A DNA stretch of 64,000 nucleotides from Christensenella sp964438705 (GTDB lineage: Bacteria; Bacillota; Clostridia; Christensenellales; Christensenellaceae), in the NCBI GenBank assembly GCA_964438705.1, contig CAYTKQ010000014.1, positions 1 through 64,000 on the forward strand. Reading direction: 5' to 3'. Positions 15,556-24,137 of this stretch are shown here, piece by piece. The translations under genes were made by a program, and so were the position numbers. Every line of letters begins with the position of its first letter. The first letter of the stretch is position 1. The notes under the pieces are model-generated. The model saw only the letters and a list, made by a program, of their open reading frames with translations, was not told the DNA's origin and searched no databases.

Positions 15556-17031
15556 TCACATCGGCAGGGCAAACTTGAAGGTGGCCCCGCCCGATTCATT
15601 GTTGCGCGCGGCAATCACCCCGCCGTGCGCCTCCACGATGGATTTGCAGATGCCAAGCCCAATGCCCATGCCCCGCTTCGCGTCCGCGCTTTTTGCAGGC
15701 GCTGTCACAAAGTGATCAAACACCTTGTCAAGAATCGTTGGATCGATGCCCGCGCCGTCGTCTGATACCTCAAACACCATATATCCGTTGTCCGGGTACG
15801 CACGCAGCGCGATATGTGCGCCGTCCGGCGTATGCTTCATGGCATTGTCCAGCAAATTGACAAGCACCTGTATGATGAGCCTGCCGTCCATGCGCACCTC
15901 CACCACCTCGTCGGGCACATTGATTTTGATGACTTTGTCTGTCTTGATACGGGATACGCGGCGATATGCCTCGCCCACGATGTCGTCAATGACTTCTCCC
16001 TGCTTATTAAGCGCCACCCCGTCTTCGCTGATGCGGGTCATGTTCAGCAGATTTTCCACCATATTACTCAGCCACAGCGCATCATTTCCAATACCGTTCA
16101 CAAGGCTCAAAATCTCTTCCGGTGAAAGATTCGTGAGGCTGTGCGCAATGAAGTCCGCCGACCCTGCGATGCCTGTGAGCGGCGTACGCAGATCGTGCGA
16201 GACCGCACGCAGCAAATTGTTCCTCAGCTGTTCCTTTTCGATGCGCACCTTGCTTTCCGCCTCTTGACGGTAGAGCGTTTCGCGCTCCATCGCGCCGGAT
16301 ATCTGCGAAACCACCATGCGCGTCAACAGCAGCTCGTCATCCCTAACGGGCGCGTCTGCGCAGTGCACGCCCGCCACGCCAAACACGTTCCCGCCGCTCC
16401 GAAGCGGCAAATACAGCCATGCTGCCTCCGGAAAATATTCCGTTTTGCACCCGCATGGCTTCACATTTTCAAAGCACCATCGCGCGGCACGGTTGTCTTC
16501 TTCTGCCTCCAAAGCGCCGCGCGGCGTGAAATCGTCGCTTGTATAAATGATCGCCTGACGGTTCTGCGCCTTGGAAAGACCATAGAGCCCGTGCGCCACA
16601 ATGTTTTCCATACCGGAGATGTTCAGAAATCCGGAGCTGAGCTCATAGAGCGCCGCCATCTGCTTTTCCCTGCGCCGCGCATCCGCGATGTGCTGATGCA
16701 GCTTGTTGGTGAGCGTACTCACGATAAACGAGCCCACCAGCAAAATCACGAGCGTCACCACATAATTGGGGTCATAAACTTGCAGCGTCATGGTGGGCGC
16801 GGTAAAAAAGAAGTTGTACGCAAGGATGCTGACGATCGACGCGGCGATGCCATATACAAGCGTCTCCGTCACGAGCGTCACCAGCAGCACCCCCACCAGA
16901 TAGATCATGGAGATATTTTCCGTGCGCAGGCCCGCCAATTGAAACAGATACCCGGCCGCCGTGCAAACGGCAAGAATGCCCGCCGTTTTCAATATGTTGA
17001 TACACACCGTTTTTTTCATGTTCTTTTCCAT
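15556..17031 (-). CDS. kdpD: KdpD C-terminal half: membrane histidine kinase
   Basis: A 491-residue protein equal to the C-terminal part of KdpD. It holds four closely spaced membrane segments (about 10-110, DUF4118), a GAF-like region (about 130-250), HisKA with phospho-accepting H279 in RAVSHDLRTPL, and HATPase_c with N, G1 (DDGAGID) and G2 (GMGIGLGICK) boxes. The N-terminal KdpD/USP module that classical KdpD carries is encoded by the separate gene upstream, 45 nt away. The start is supported by TAGGA and by a lysine-rich end before the first helix. Signalling to KdpE is expected. Confidence 0.9.
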   Translation of the reverse strand: MEKNMKKTVCINILKTAGILAVCTAAGYLFQLAGLRTENISMIYLVGVLLVTLVTETLVYGIAASIVSILAYNFFFTAPTMTLQVYDPNYVVTLVILLVGSFIVSTLTNKLHQHIADARRREKQMAALYELSSGFLNISGMENIVAHGLYGLSKAQNRQAIIYTSDDFTPRGALEAEEDNRAARWCFENVKPCGCKTEYFPEAAWLYLPLRSGGNVFGVAGVHCADAPVRDDELLLTRMVVSQISGAMERETLYRQEAESKVRIEKEQLRNNLLRAVSHDLRTPLTGIAGSADFIAHSLTNLSPEEILSLVNGIGNDALWLSNMVENLLNMTRISEDGVALNKQGEVIDDIVGEAYRRVSRIKTDKVIKINVPDEVVEVRMDGRLIIQVLVNLLDNAMKHTPDGAHIALRAYPDNGYMVFEVSDDGAGIDPTILDKVFDHFVTAPAKSADAKRGMGIGLGICKSIVEAHGGVIAARNNESGGATFKFALPM

Positions 17032-17076
17032 ACTGATTCCTATTGTAATGGATTCTACAGAATCCGCAACCCTTTT

Positions 17077-18762
17077 CTATTTCTGCTCCTTGTTCCACGT
17101 TTCGCGCAGCTTCTCACGCTGCACCTCCAGATTATATTTCAATTGCTCGTCAGAGAGTCTTTGCCGTTCGAGCGCCATCGCGATCTGCGAAGCGATCATG
17201 CGCAGCAGCATGCGCTGATCCTGTGTGAGGAGGCCCTTTTTGCACGAAATGCCCATCACCCCCAGCACCGCCCCCTGCGACATAATGGGCATATAGAACG
17301 CCCCCGCGCCCATCAGCGTATCCGTACCCGCCCCCGCGCGCTTTTTGTTGATCAGCACCCATTTGGCGACCGCTTTCTCATCATCATCGAGCAAGAAGGA
17401 CGCATCTGTGTCATATTCCGTCTGCCAAAACATGCCCGGCCTGTCCATATCCTGCAAATAGAAAATGACCGACCGCTCCAAAATACGTGAAATATATTCG
17501 TTCATCGCGGAGATCACATGATTGAGGCCCCGCGTCGCGAGAAGTTTTTTGCTGATCTCATAAAGAATCTGTGTGCGCTGCTCCAGCAGCCCGAAATCCT
17601 GCCGTTTGTCGGGCTTGCGGCGGGCGTTGAAGGTGCCCGCGTTGTCGGAATCGGGGATAATGTGTATTTCCGCGCCGTGCACAAGGCCAATGAGCCTGTC
17701 CTCGAAATCCTCACGGAAAAAATCGCGCAGACGTTTTTTGTTGCGGCTTTTTCCGATGATGATATCCGTCGCCCCCGTGAGGTTTGCATATCCCGCCACC
17801 ACGTCCACAACGTCTTCTCCATACATGCTCACGACCTCCGCGCCCAGCTGCTCGGCAAGGTTCATATGATCGCGCAGCAGCTTTCCCTGCTCGGGAGTCA
17901 GCTTTGTGCGCGTTTCCACATAGAGCGCCTCCCACTTTGCGTGATAGGCCTCTGCCATACGCGCACCCACACGCACGTTTTTTGACGACGAGGGAGACGG
18001 GGAAAGCAGCACAAGCAGCTTTGCGCTCACGCGCTTATCCTCCGCGCATCCATCCCGCCCATAAATGCGGTCCGCCGTGCGGCGCATGGATATCTCGCGC
18101 AGGGTGGAAAGGTTCTGGCGGGTGAAAAAGTTGTTCATCGCCGTCACCACGCGCTCGGGACGGTATATCTTTCCGTCCTCAAATCGCTTGAGCAATTCCT
18201 CCGGCTCGATGTCCACAAGCTCCACCCTGTCCGCGCGGTCAAAGATGTAATCCGGAATGGTCTCGCGCACCTCGATGTGCGTGATCTCCCGGATCACATC
18301 GTTCAGGCTTTCCAAATGCTGCACGTTCACCGTGGTATATACGTCGATGCCCGCGTTCAAAAGCTCTTCCACATCCTGATACCGCTTCTTGTTACGCACG
18401 CCAATGGCATTCGTATGCGCCAGCTCGTCCACCAGCACAAGCTGCGGTGCGCGCCGCAATACAGCATCCAGATCAAATTCTTTGAGCTCGATGCTTTTGT
18501 AGGGTACGGTTTTGACGGGCAGTACATTCAAGCCGTCAAGAAGACGCATCGTCTCTTCGCGGGTGTGCGGCTCGATATACCCCACCAGCACATCCGTTCC
18601 GTTTTCCAGCAAATCGTGCGCTTCACGCAGCATGGAATACGTCTTGCCCACACCCGCCGAATATCCAAAAAATATTTTGAGCCTGCCCGATTTTTTGCTT
18701 TCGGCGCTCTTCACCTGTCGCAGCAGCTCGTCCGGATTGGGCCTCATCTCTTCATCTAACAT
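17077..18762 (-). CDS. KdpD N-terminal half: sensor/USP/GAF protein
   Basis: A 561-residue soluble protein. Residues 20-230 are the KdpD N-terminal domain with Walker A GYSAGVGKT at 33-41 and Walker B LVLVDELAHTNA. About 250-370 is a universal-stress-protein-like domain, the part of KdpD that binds c-di-AMP in some Firmicutes. About 390-545 is a GAF-like region ending in a coiled coil. There is no membrane segment, HisKA or ATPase domain. It is not a frameshift: the protein ends with its own hydrophilic tail and the next gene has its own binding site and second GAF. It probably forms a complex with the kinase half; direct evidence is lacking. Confidence 0.88.
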   Translation of the reverse strand: MLDEEMRPNPDELLRQVKSAESKKSGRLKIFFGYSAGVGKTYSMLREAHDLLENGTDVLVGYIEPHTREETMRLLDGLNVLPVKTVPYKSIELKEFDLDAVLRRAPQLVLVDELAHTNAIGVRNKKRYQDVEELLNAGIDVYTTVNVQHLESLNDVIREITHIEVRETIPDYIFDRADRVELVDIEPEELLKRFEDGKIYRPERVVTAMNNFFTRQNLSTLREISMRRTADRIYGRDGCAEDKRVSAKLLVLLSPSPSSSKNVRVGARMAEAYHAKWEALYVETRTKLTPEQGKLLRDHMNLAEQLGAEVVSMYGEDVVDVVAGYANLTGATDIIIGKSRNKKRLRDFFREDFEDRLIGLVHGAEIHIIPDSDNAGTFNARRKPDKRQDFGLLEQRTQILYEISKKLLATRGLNHVISAMNEYISRILERSVIFYLQDMDRPGMFWQTEYDTDASFLLDDDEKAVAKWVLINKKRAGAGTDTLMGAGAFYMPIMSQGAVLGVMGISCKKGLLTQDQRMLLRMIASQIAMALERQRLSDEQLKYNLEVQREKLRETWNKEQK

Positions 18763-18774
18763 GATTTTGCCCTC

Positions 18775-19344
18775 TTAGTTCAGCTTTCCGTCCAACTCGA
18801 GATTCACCATCAGCACATTGACACGCTCTTCGCCCATGAACCCGAGCGTTTTGCCCTCCGTGTGCTTTGCGATCGCTTCACGCACCGCCTCTTCACTCAT
18901 ATGACGCTCCCGCGCGATACGCGGCACTTGATATTCCGCTGCCGCAGGTGAGATGTGCGGGTCTACCCCGCTGCCCGACGCGGTCACGAGATCCATGGGG
19001 ATGTCATTCGTGTTGCCCGGATCGAGCGCGTGCCACCACGCCACGCGTTCTTCAACAAGCGCCTGCTGCTCCTCGCTAACAGGAGAGAGGTTTGTGGGCG
19101 AGCCCGTATCCGGCCTGCCGATCAGGTATTCGGGCTGTGTGAAGGTCTGCGCGATCATCGCAGAACCGATCACCGTGCCGTCCTCAGCCTTTTGGAGGCT
19201 TCCGTTTGCCTGCTCCGGCATCAGCAGCTGGCCCACGCCCGTCATAACGAGCGGATAGATCAATCCGCATATCAATGTCAACACAAGGGCGCATATCAGT
19301 GCGGGGAACCATACGCCCTGCTTTTTCTTTGTTTTTTCTTCCAT
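18775..19344 (-). CDS. kdpC: Potassium-transporting ATPase subunit C
   Basis: A 189-residue protein with one N-terminal membrane helix (about 12-35) and the KdpC domain: SLQKAEDGTVIGSAMIAQTF, the GRPD..SPTNLSP segment and SGSGVDPHISPAAAEYQVPRIAR. KdpC stabilises the KdpFABC pump. It follows kdpB by 14 nt and has GGGAGG before its ATG. Confidence 0.96.
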   Translation of the reverse strand: MEEKTKKKQGVWFPALICALVLTLICGLIYPLVMTGVGQLLMPEQANGSLQKAEDGTVIGSAMIAQTFTQPEYLIGRPDTGSPTNLSPVSEEQQALVEERVAWWHALDPGNTNDIPMDLVTASGSGVDPHISPAAAEYQVPRIARERHMSEEAVREAIAKHTEGKTLGFMGEERVNVLMVNLELDGKLN

Positions 19345-19358
19345 TGCTTCGACCTCCC

Positions 19359-21407
19359 TTATACGATCCCGATAAACGTAAGCAGCATATCCAGCAGTTT
19401 GATGGCGATGAACGGTGCGATCACACCGCCCAGTCCATACACGAGCATATTGTGTCCCAATATCTTCTTCGCCGGTTTTTCCGTATATTTCACGCCCTTG
19501 AGCGCCAGCGGGATCAATGCGACGATGATCGCCGCGTTATAGATGATCGCCGCGAGGATCGCCGTCGTCGCGCTTGTGAGTCCCATAAAGTTCAATGCCG
19601 CAAGCTGCGGGAATATGCCCGCGAACAGCACCGGAATGATCGCAAAGTATTTTGCGATGTCGTTGGCGATGGAGAAGGTCGTCAGCGAACCGCGCGTCAT
19701 CAAAAGCTGTTTGCCGATGCGCACCACGTCGATGAGCTTGGTGGGGCTGGAATCGAGGTCCACCATGTTGCCCGCTTCCTTTGCCGCCTGCGTGCCCGAG
19801 TTCATGGCCACCGCAACATCCGCCTGCGCCAGCGCGGGCGCATCGTTCGTACCGTCGCCCGTCATGGCGACGAGGTGCCCCTCCGCTTGATATTTGCGGA
19901 TCAGCGCCAGCTTGGCTTCGGGCGTCGCCTCCGCCATAAAGTCGTCCACGCCTGCCTCCGCCGCGATCGCCGCCGCGGTGGTCGGGTTGTCTCCGGTGAT
20001 CATGATGGTTTTGATGCCCATCTTGCGCAGATCGCCAAATTTTTCCTTGACCCCGTTTTTGACGATGTCTTTCAAATAGATCACGCCCATCACCTTGCCG
20101 TTTTTTGCGACGACGAGCGGCGTTCCTCCCATTTCGGCGACTTCGCGCACCAGCCTTTCACAGTCCTCCGGGTAATGCCCGCCGCACTGTGCAACATAAT
20201 CCCTGATTGCCTCCGCCGCGCCTTTGCGAATGGCATCACCCTTCCAGTTGACGCCGCTCATGCGTGTCTTGGCGGAAAATTCGATGAATTCAGCATCCTT
20301 TAAGAGATCACGTCCGCGGATGTTGAACCGCTCCTTTGCGAGCACCACGATGCTCCTGCCCTCCGCAGTCTCGTCTGCGATGGAGGAAAGCTGTGCCGCG
20401 TCCGCAAGTTCCTGCTCGCTCACGCCCGATACGGGCAAAAACGCGCTCGCCTGCCTGTTTCCAAGTGTGATGGTTCCTGTTTTATCGAGCAGCAGCACGT
20501 CCACATCTCCTGCCGCTTCAATGGCGCGTCCGCTCATGGCAAGCACATTCGCCTGGTTGAGCCGGCTCATGCCCGCGATGCCGATGGCGGAAAGCAGTGC
20601 GCCGATTGTCGTGGGCGCAAGGCACACAAGCAATGCCGCCACATTTGTTAGGCTGATCGCGCTGCCCGCGCCCTCCAGCTTGCTGACAAACGCAGACAGC
20701 GGAAGCAATGTGGCGCATACGATCAGGAAAATGATGGTGAGTGTCACCAAAAGGATTTGAAGCGCGATTTCGTTGGGCGTTTTTTTGCGCGCGGCACCCT
20801 CCACCATCGCAATCATCTTGTCGAGAAAGCTTTCGCCCGCCTTGGCGGTGACCTTTATGATCAGCCAGTCGGACACCACTGTGGTTCCGCCCGTGACCGC
20901 GCTGCGGTCTCCGCCCGATTCACGGATGACGGGTGCGGATTCACCTGTGATGGCGCTTTCATCCACCGATGCAACGCCGTCGATCACTTCGCCATCCATG
21001 GGGATCTGCTCATTTGTGCATACCAGCACGATGTCGCCCGGCCGAAGATCGTTTGATACGACCTCCGCAAACGGCGCGTTTACATCGGCGTGCTCTAATT
21101 TTTTGGCAATGACATCCCGCCGCGCCTTTTTAAGGCTCGAGGCCTGCGCCCGTCCGCGTCCTTCCGCAATGGCCTCGGCGACGTTGGCAAACAGCACCGT
21201 GAACCATAGGATGAGGGCAATTGTAAGCACATACCACGGCGCTTCCTCGCGCAGCCCCGCAAAACCCAGGAAGTAGAGCACTGTCACAAAAATCGCACCG
21301 ATATAGACCACGAACATCACAGGGTTTTTGACCTGCACGCGCGGCGATAATTTTTTAAAGGACTGCACCATCGCATCGCCCATGATGCTTTGTCTTTTTT
21401 CTTTCAT
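19359..21407 (-). CDS. kdpB: Potassium-transporting P-type ATPase subunit B
   Basis: A 682-residue P-type ATPase, the catalytic subunit that hydrolyses ATP to drive potassium import. The phosphorylated aspartate is D308 in DKTGTITLG, matching D307 of E. coli. Also visible are the actuator motif TGES (about 154), KGAAEAIRD in the nucleotide-binding domain, and MTGDGTNDAPALAQADVAVAMNSG at the hinge. Length is normal. AGGAGAT precedes the ATG, 12 nt after kdpA. Confidence 0.97.
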   Translation of the reverse strand: MKEKRQSIMGDAMVQSFKKLSPRVQVKNPVMFVVYIGAIFVTVLYFLGFAGLREEAPWYVLTIALILWFTVLFANVAEAIAEGRGRAQASSLKKARRDVIAKKLEHADVNAPFAEVVSNDLRPGDIVLVCTNEQIPMDGEVIDGVASVDESAITGESAPVIRESGGDRSAVTGGTTVVSDWLIIKVTAKAGESFLDKMIAMVEGAARKKTPNEIALQILLVTLTIIFLIVCATLLPLSAFVSKLEGAGSAISLTNVAALLVCLAPTTIGALLSAIGIAGMSRLNQANVLAMSGRAIEAAGDVDVLLLDKTGTITLGNRQASAFLPVSGVSEQELADAAQLSSIADETAEGRSIVVLAKERFNIRGRDLLKDAEFIEFSAKTRMSGVNWKGDAIRKGAAEAIRDYVAQCGGHYPEDCERLVREVAEMGGTPLVVAKNGKVMGVIYLKDIVKNGVKEKFGDLRKMGIKTIMITGDNPTTAAAIAAEAGVDDFMAEATPEAKLALIRKYQAEGHLVAMTGDGTNDAPALAQADVAVAMNSGTQAAKEAGNMVDLDSSPTKLIDVVRIGKQLLMTRGSLTTFSIANDIAKYFAIIPVLFAGIFPQLAALNFMGLTSATTAILAAIIYNAAIIVALIPLALKGVKYTEKPAKKILGHNMLVYGLGGVIAPFIAIKLLDMLLTFIGIV

Positions 21408-21419
21408 GTTTATCTCCTT

Positions 21420-23099
21420 TTAACCCAGTGTCTGGAAAAATTCCGCGATCGGTCCCAACGCAAGCGCGGGCAGGAACGTTAGCGCGCCGACGATGAACAC
21501 CACGATGAGCAGCAGGAACACGAAAGTTCCGTTTGTCGTGGAAAGCGTTCCGTCTGAAGCCGGGATGCGTTTTTTCTTCGCGAGGTTTCCGCCCAGCAGC
21601 ACAGCGGCCGTCATGGGGATAAATCGTACGATGAGCATGATCGAGCCGATCATGAAGTTGTTGTACGGATTGTTGGCGTCATAACCCGCGAACGCGCTTC
21701 CGTTGTTTGCCGCGCCCGAAGTGTAGGCATACAGCATCTCCGAATATCCGTGTGCTCCGCTGTTTGTAAGCCATTGCGTCGCATGAGGTATCAGCGACGT
21801 GATCGCCGTGCCCAAAAGCAGGCAGATGGGCGGCACAAGAATCACCAGACACACCATCTTCATGTCGTAAGCCTCGATCTTTTTGCCCAAATACTCCGGC
21901 GTACGGCCAACCATCAGCCCCGCAATGAACACCGCGAGGATGGCGAACGCCAGCATGCCGTAAAGCCCGCTGCCTACGCCGCCGAAGATGATCTCGCCAA
22001 GCATCATGAGGAACATCGCAATGCCACCGCCGAGCGGCGTGAAGCTGTCGTGCATCGAGTTGACCGACCCGTTCGACGCGGCGGTCGTGACTGCGGCCCA
22101 CAGTGCGGAGCCGTTCACACCGTTTCTAATCTCTTTTCCTTCCATGCTGCCCGCAGCGGCTACGCCTTCAAACTGCGGTCCCGCCATGTTTTCGCTTAAG
22201 GTCACGCCCACAAGCGCAAGGATGAAGATGATGAGCATCACGATGAAGATGGCGCGGCCCTGTTTGGAATCCTTCACCATCTTTCCAAAGGTAAAGCACA
22301 GCGCCGCCGGAATGAGGAAGATGCTGAAGCACTCCACAAAGTTGGAAAGCGGCGAAGCGTTTTCAAACGGGAACGCGGAGTTGACGCCGAAGAAGCCGCC
22401 GCCGTTCGTGCCCAGCTGTTTGATGGCGATCTGGCTGGCCGCAGGGCCCATTGGCAGAATCTGTTCTCCGCCCTCAAGCGTGGTCACGCTTACATAAGCG
22501 TTCAGGTTTTGCACCACACCCTGCGAAATAATGATCAGCGTTACGATCACCGACAGGGGAAGCAGCACATAATAGGTGCATTTCACAAGATCGACCCAAA
22601 AATTTCCCACAGTGGGCGTTTCCTTGCGTGAAAACCCGCGCATCAGCGCAAACAGCACCGCAATGCCCGTGGCTGCGGAAACGAAGTTTTGCACCGTAAG
22701 CCCCGCCATCTGTGTAAGATACGAGAGGGTCGATTCCCCCGAATACGCCTGCCAGTTTGTGTTGGATACAAAGCTCGCCGTTGTGTTATAGGCAAGGTCT
22801 ACGGTTGTGCCCGGAAGGCTCTCCGGGTTGAGAGGCAGCGACCCCTGAAAGAGGTGCAGCAAAAAGCAGATCGCGAAGCCGAACACCGAAAAAGCGATCG
22901 CGCTGAGCGCGTATTTGCCAGCAGTCTGTTCCTGTGACGAGTCGATGCGCATGACCTTATAGGTGAAACGCTCCATCGCCGCAATCGGCTTCCATGTGAG
23001 TGACCCATTCATCACCTTATAGATATAGATGCCGAGCGGCAGCCCGATCCCAACTAGCGCAATGATGAATATAATGTTCTGCAATACTCCTCCGCTCAT
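21420..23099 (-). CDS. kdpA: Potassium-transporting ATPase subunit A
   Basis: A 559-residue channel-like subunit that binds and translocates potassium. Selectivity-filter-like loops are visible, for example QLGTNGGGFFGVNSAFPFENAS and the NNGSAFAG loop. The ATG at 23099 overlaps the kdpF stop (ATGA) and follows GGGGG. The frame is open 105 nt further up, but that stretch is kdpF in another frame, so the longer version is rejected. Confidence 0.96.
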   Translation of the reverse strand: MSGGVLQNIIFIIALVGIGLPLGIYIYKVMNGSLTWKPIAAMERFTYKVMRIDSSQEQTAGKYALSAIAFSVFGFAICFLLHLFQGSLPLNPESLPGTTVDLAYNTTASFVSNTNWQAYSGESTLSYLTQMAGLTVQNFVSAATGIAVLFALMRGFSRKETPTVGNFWVDLVKCTYYVLLPLSVIVTLIIISQGVVQNLNAYVSVTTLEGGEQILPMGPAASQIAIKQLGTNGGGFFGVNSAFPFENASPLSNFVECFSIFLIPAALCFTFGKMVKDSKQGRAIFIVMLIIFILALVGVTLSENMAGPQFEGVAAAGSMEGKEIRNGVNGSALWAAVTTAASNGSVNSMHDSFTPLGGGIAMFLMMLGEIIFGGVGSGLYGMLAFAILAVFIAGLMVGRTPEYLGKKIEAYDMKMVCLVILVPPICLLLGTAITSLIPHATQWLTNSGAHGYSEMLYAYTSGAANNGSAFAGYDANNPYNNFMIGSIMLIVRFIPMTAAVLLGGNLAKKKRIPASDGTLSTTNGTFVFLLLIVVFIVGALTFLPALALGPIAEFFQTLG

Positions 23100-23185
23100 A
23101 GATTTTCCCCCTTGAACAATACGGCGAATAGATAGCCAAGCAGCGCCAGGCAAAGAATTCCCGCAATGATCATGATCGTTCCCAT
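23096..23185 (-). CDS. kdpF: KdpF small membrane subunit
   Basis: A 29-residue, one-helix protein read directly from the minus strand: a hydrophobic core (MIIAGILCLALLGYLFAVL) and a short KGENL tail, the usual size and form of KdpF, which stabilises the Kdp complex. GGAGG lies 9 nt before the ATG. Its stop overlaps the kdpA start. It is shorter than most gene finders accept. Confidence 0.9.
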   Translation of the reverse strand: MGTIMIIAGILCLALLGYLFAVLFKGENL

Positions 23186-23221
23186 ACTGTTTTTCCTCCT
23201 GCAAATGTTTTTACACTAGGG

Positions 23222-23289
23222 ATTATAGAGGTTTTTTGATTAATGTGGTGTTAAGATGAAACGGATGGCGTTAAGATGCTGTTAAGATT
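23222..23289 (-). promoter_or_regulatory. kdp promoter with three direct repeats (candidate KdpE sites)
   Basis: On the minus strand TATAAT lies at 23227-23222 without a recognisable -35. Upstream, ATCTTAAC occurs three times (plus-strand GTTAAGAT at 23250, 23270 and 23281), spaced 20 and 11 bp. Direct repeats close to a helical turn apart before a promoter lacking a -35 are typical of OmpR-type activation. KdpE, encoded in this operon, is the natural candidate. Confidence 0.65.
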
Positions 23290-23352
23290 GCGGCGGCCCC
23301 CTCGCGAATAAACTGCGGGAAATGATCGTCAAAAAATAAGTTTTCGGCACAC

Positions 23353-23385
23353 AAAAAAACCGCCGCACAATGTGAAATGCGACGG
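23353..23385 (-). terminator. Terminator of the SIS isomerase gene
   Basis: Stem CCGCCGCA (23360-23367) and TGCGACGG (23378-23385), with one G-U pair on the minus strand, followed there by seven T's. Confidence 0.75.
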
Positions 23386-23398
23386 CTCTTTTTATGCG

Positions 23399-23953
23399 CT
23401 ATTCCAAATTTGCGTGATTTTCGAACATCTCCGCCGAACCCTTGCCCGCAAGCTCCATCAGACGGACGATGCACGAATCGAGGAACAACAGCAGACTTTG
23501 CTCAAACAGCGAACCCATTGGCTGCACAGAGACAACGCCCGTTTCTTCCTCCGATTTTGATGTGGGCGCGTTGATGCGCACCACGTTTTGCGCCAAACTG
23601 CCGATGGTCGCGCGGGGATAGATGGTGACCGTCGCCACGTTTGCATTGAGCTTCCTCGCCTTTTTTGCGTAGGAAACAAGGCTCTCTGTTTCACCCGATC
23701 CGCTTGTGATCAGCAGCAGATCCCCCTCCCGTATGGAGGGTGTTGTTACGTCGCCCAGCACATACACCGTTTTTCCGAGATGCATGACGCGCATGGCAAA
23801 CGCTTTGACCATCAACCCGCTTCTTCCGCAGCCTGCGACAAACAGGCGCGGCGCTTTGAAGACTGCCTGCGCAAGCCCTTCCGCTTCCGTTTCATCGATT
23901 GCGCCAAGCACGCCGCCAAGCTCTGCGATCATCGCTTCGATTGTCTGATTCAT
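23399..23953 (-). CDS. SIS-domain isomerase, 6-phospho-3-hexuloisomerase type
   Basis: A 184-residue single-SIS-domain protein with the HxlB plan: GCGRSGLMVKAFAMRVMHLGK near the start (sugar-phosphate site), then TSGSGETESLVSYAKKA and a C-terminal EQSLLLFLDSCIVRLMEL helix. HxlB converts 3-hexulose-6-phosphate to fructose-6-phosphate in formaldehyde fixation or pentose formation. No HxlA (hexulose phosphate synthase) is adjacent, so another sugar-phosphate isomerase is possible. ATG 23953 is chosen over the upstream in-frame codons because it follows GGGCGGA and fits the family N-terminus. It is transcribed alone. Confidence 0.75.
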   Translation of the reverse strand: MNQTIEAMIAELGGVLGAIDETEAEGLAQAVFKAPRLFVAGCGRSGLMVKAFAMRVMHLGKTVYVLGDVTTPSIREGDLLLITSGSGETESLVSYAKKARKLNANVATVTIYPRATIGSLAQNVVRINAPTSKSEEETGVVSVQPMGSLFEQSLLLFLDSCIVRLMELAGKGSAEMFENHANLE

Positions 23954-24067
23954 TGTTCCGCCCATCCTTTTTATTGTGTTGCCTTTATCATAACATTGCA
24001 TTTAATTGCTGTCAATTGTGATTCATTGTTTTTTTATTGGGTTTTATGGGGTGCAAAAAGAAACAGC

Positions 24068-24103
24068 AAAAAGGAGCCGGTCGCTTGTGTGCGACCGGCT
24101 CCT
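24068..24103 (-). terminator. Terminator of the giant surface-protein gene
   Basis: A perfect 13-bp stem, AGGAGCCGGTCGC (24072-24084) and GCGACCGGCTCCT (24091-24103), 6-nt loop, with a T-rich tail on the minus strand. Confidence 0.88.
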
Positions 24104-24137
24104 CTGTTTGCTGCATTGCCCGATTTACATCATCCGC

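Noticed and set aside
17032..17076. KdpD split explained as a single-base frameshift
   Set aside because: The upstream protein ends with its own GAF-like and coiled-coil tail, and the downstream one starts with its own binding site and a second GAF-like region, so the halves do not join into a normal KdpD.
16141..17490. Plus-strand frame of 449 residues
   Set aside because: Antisense to the two kdpD halves; no motif.
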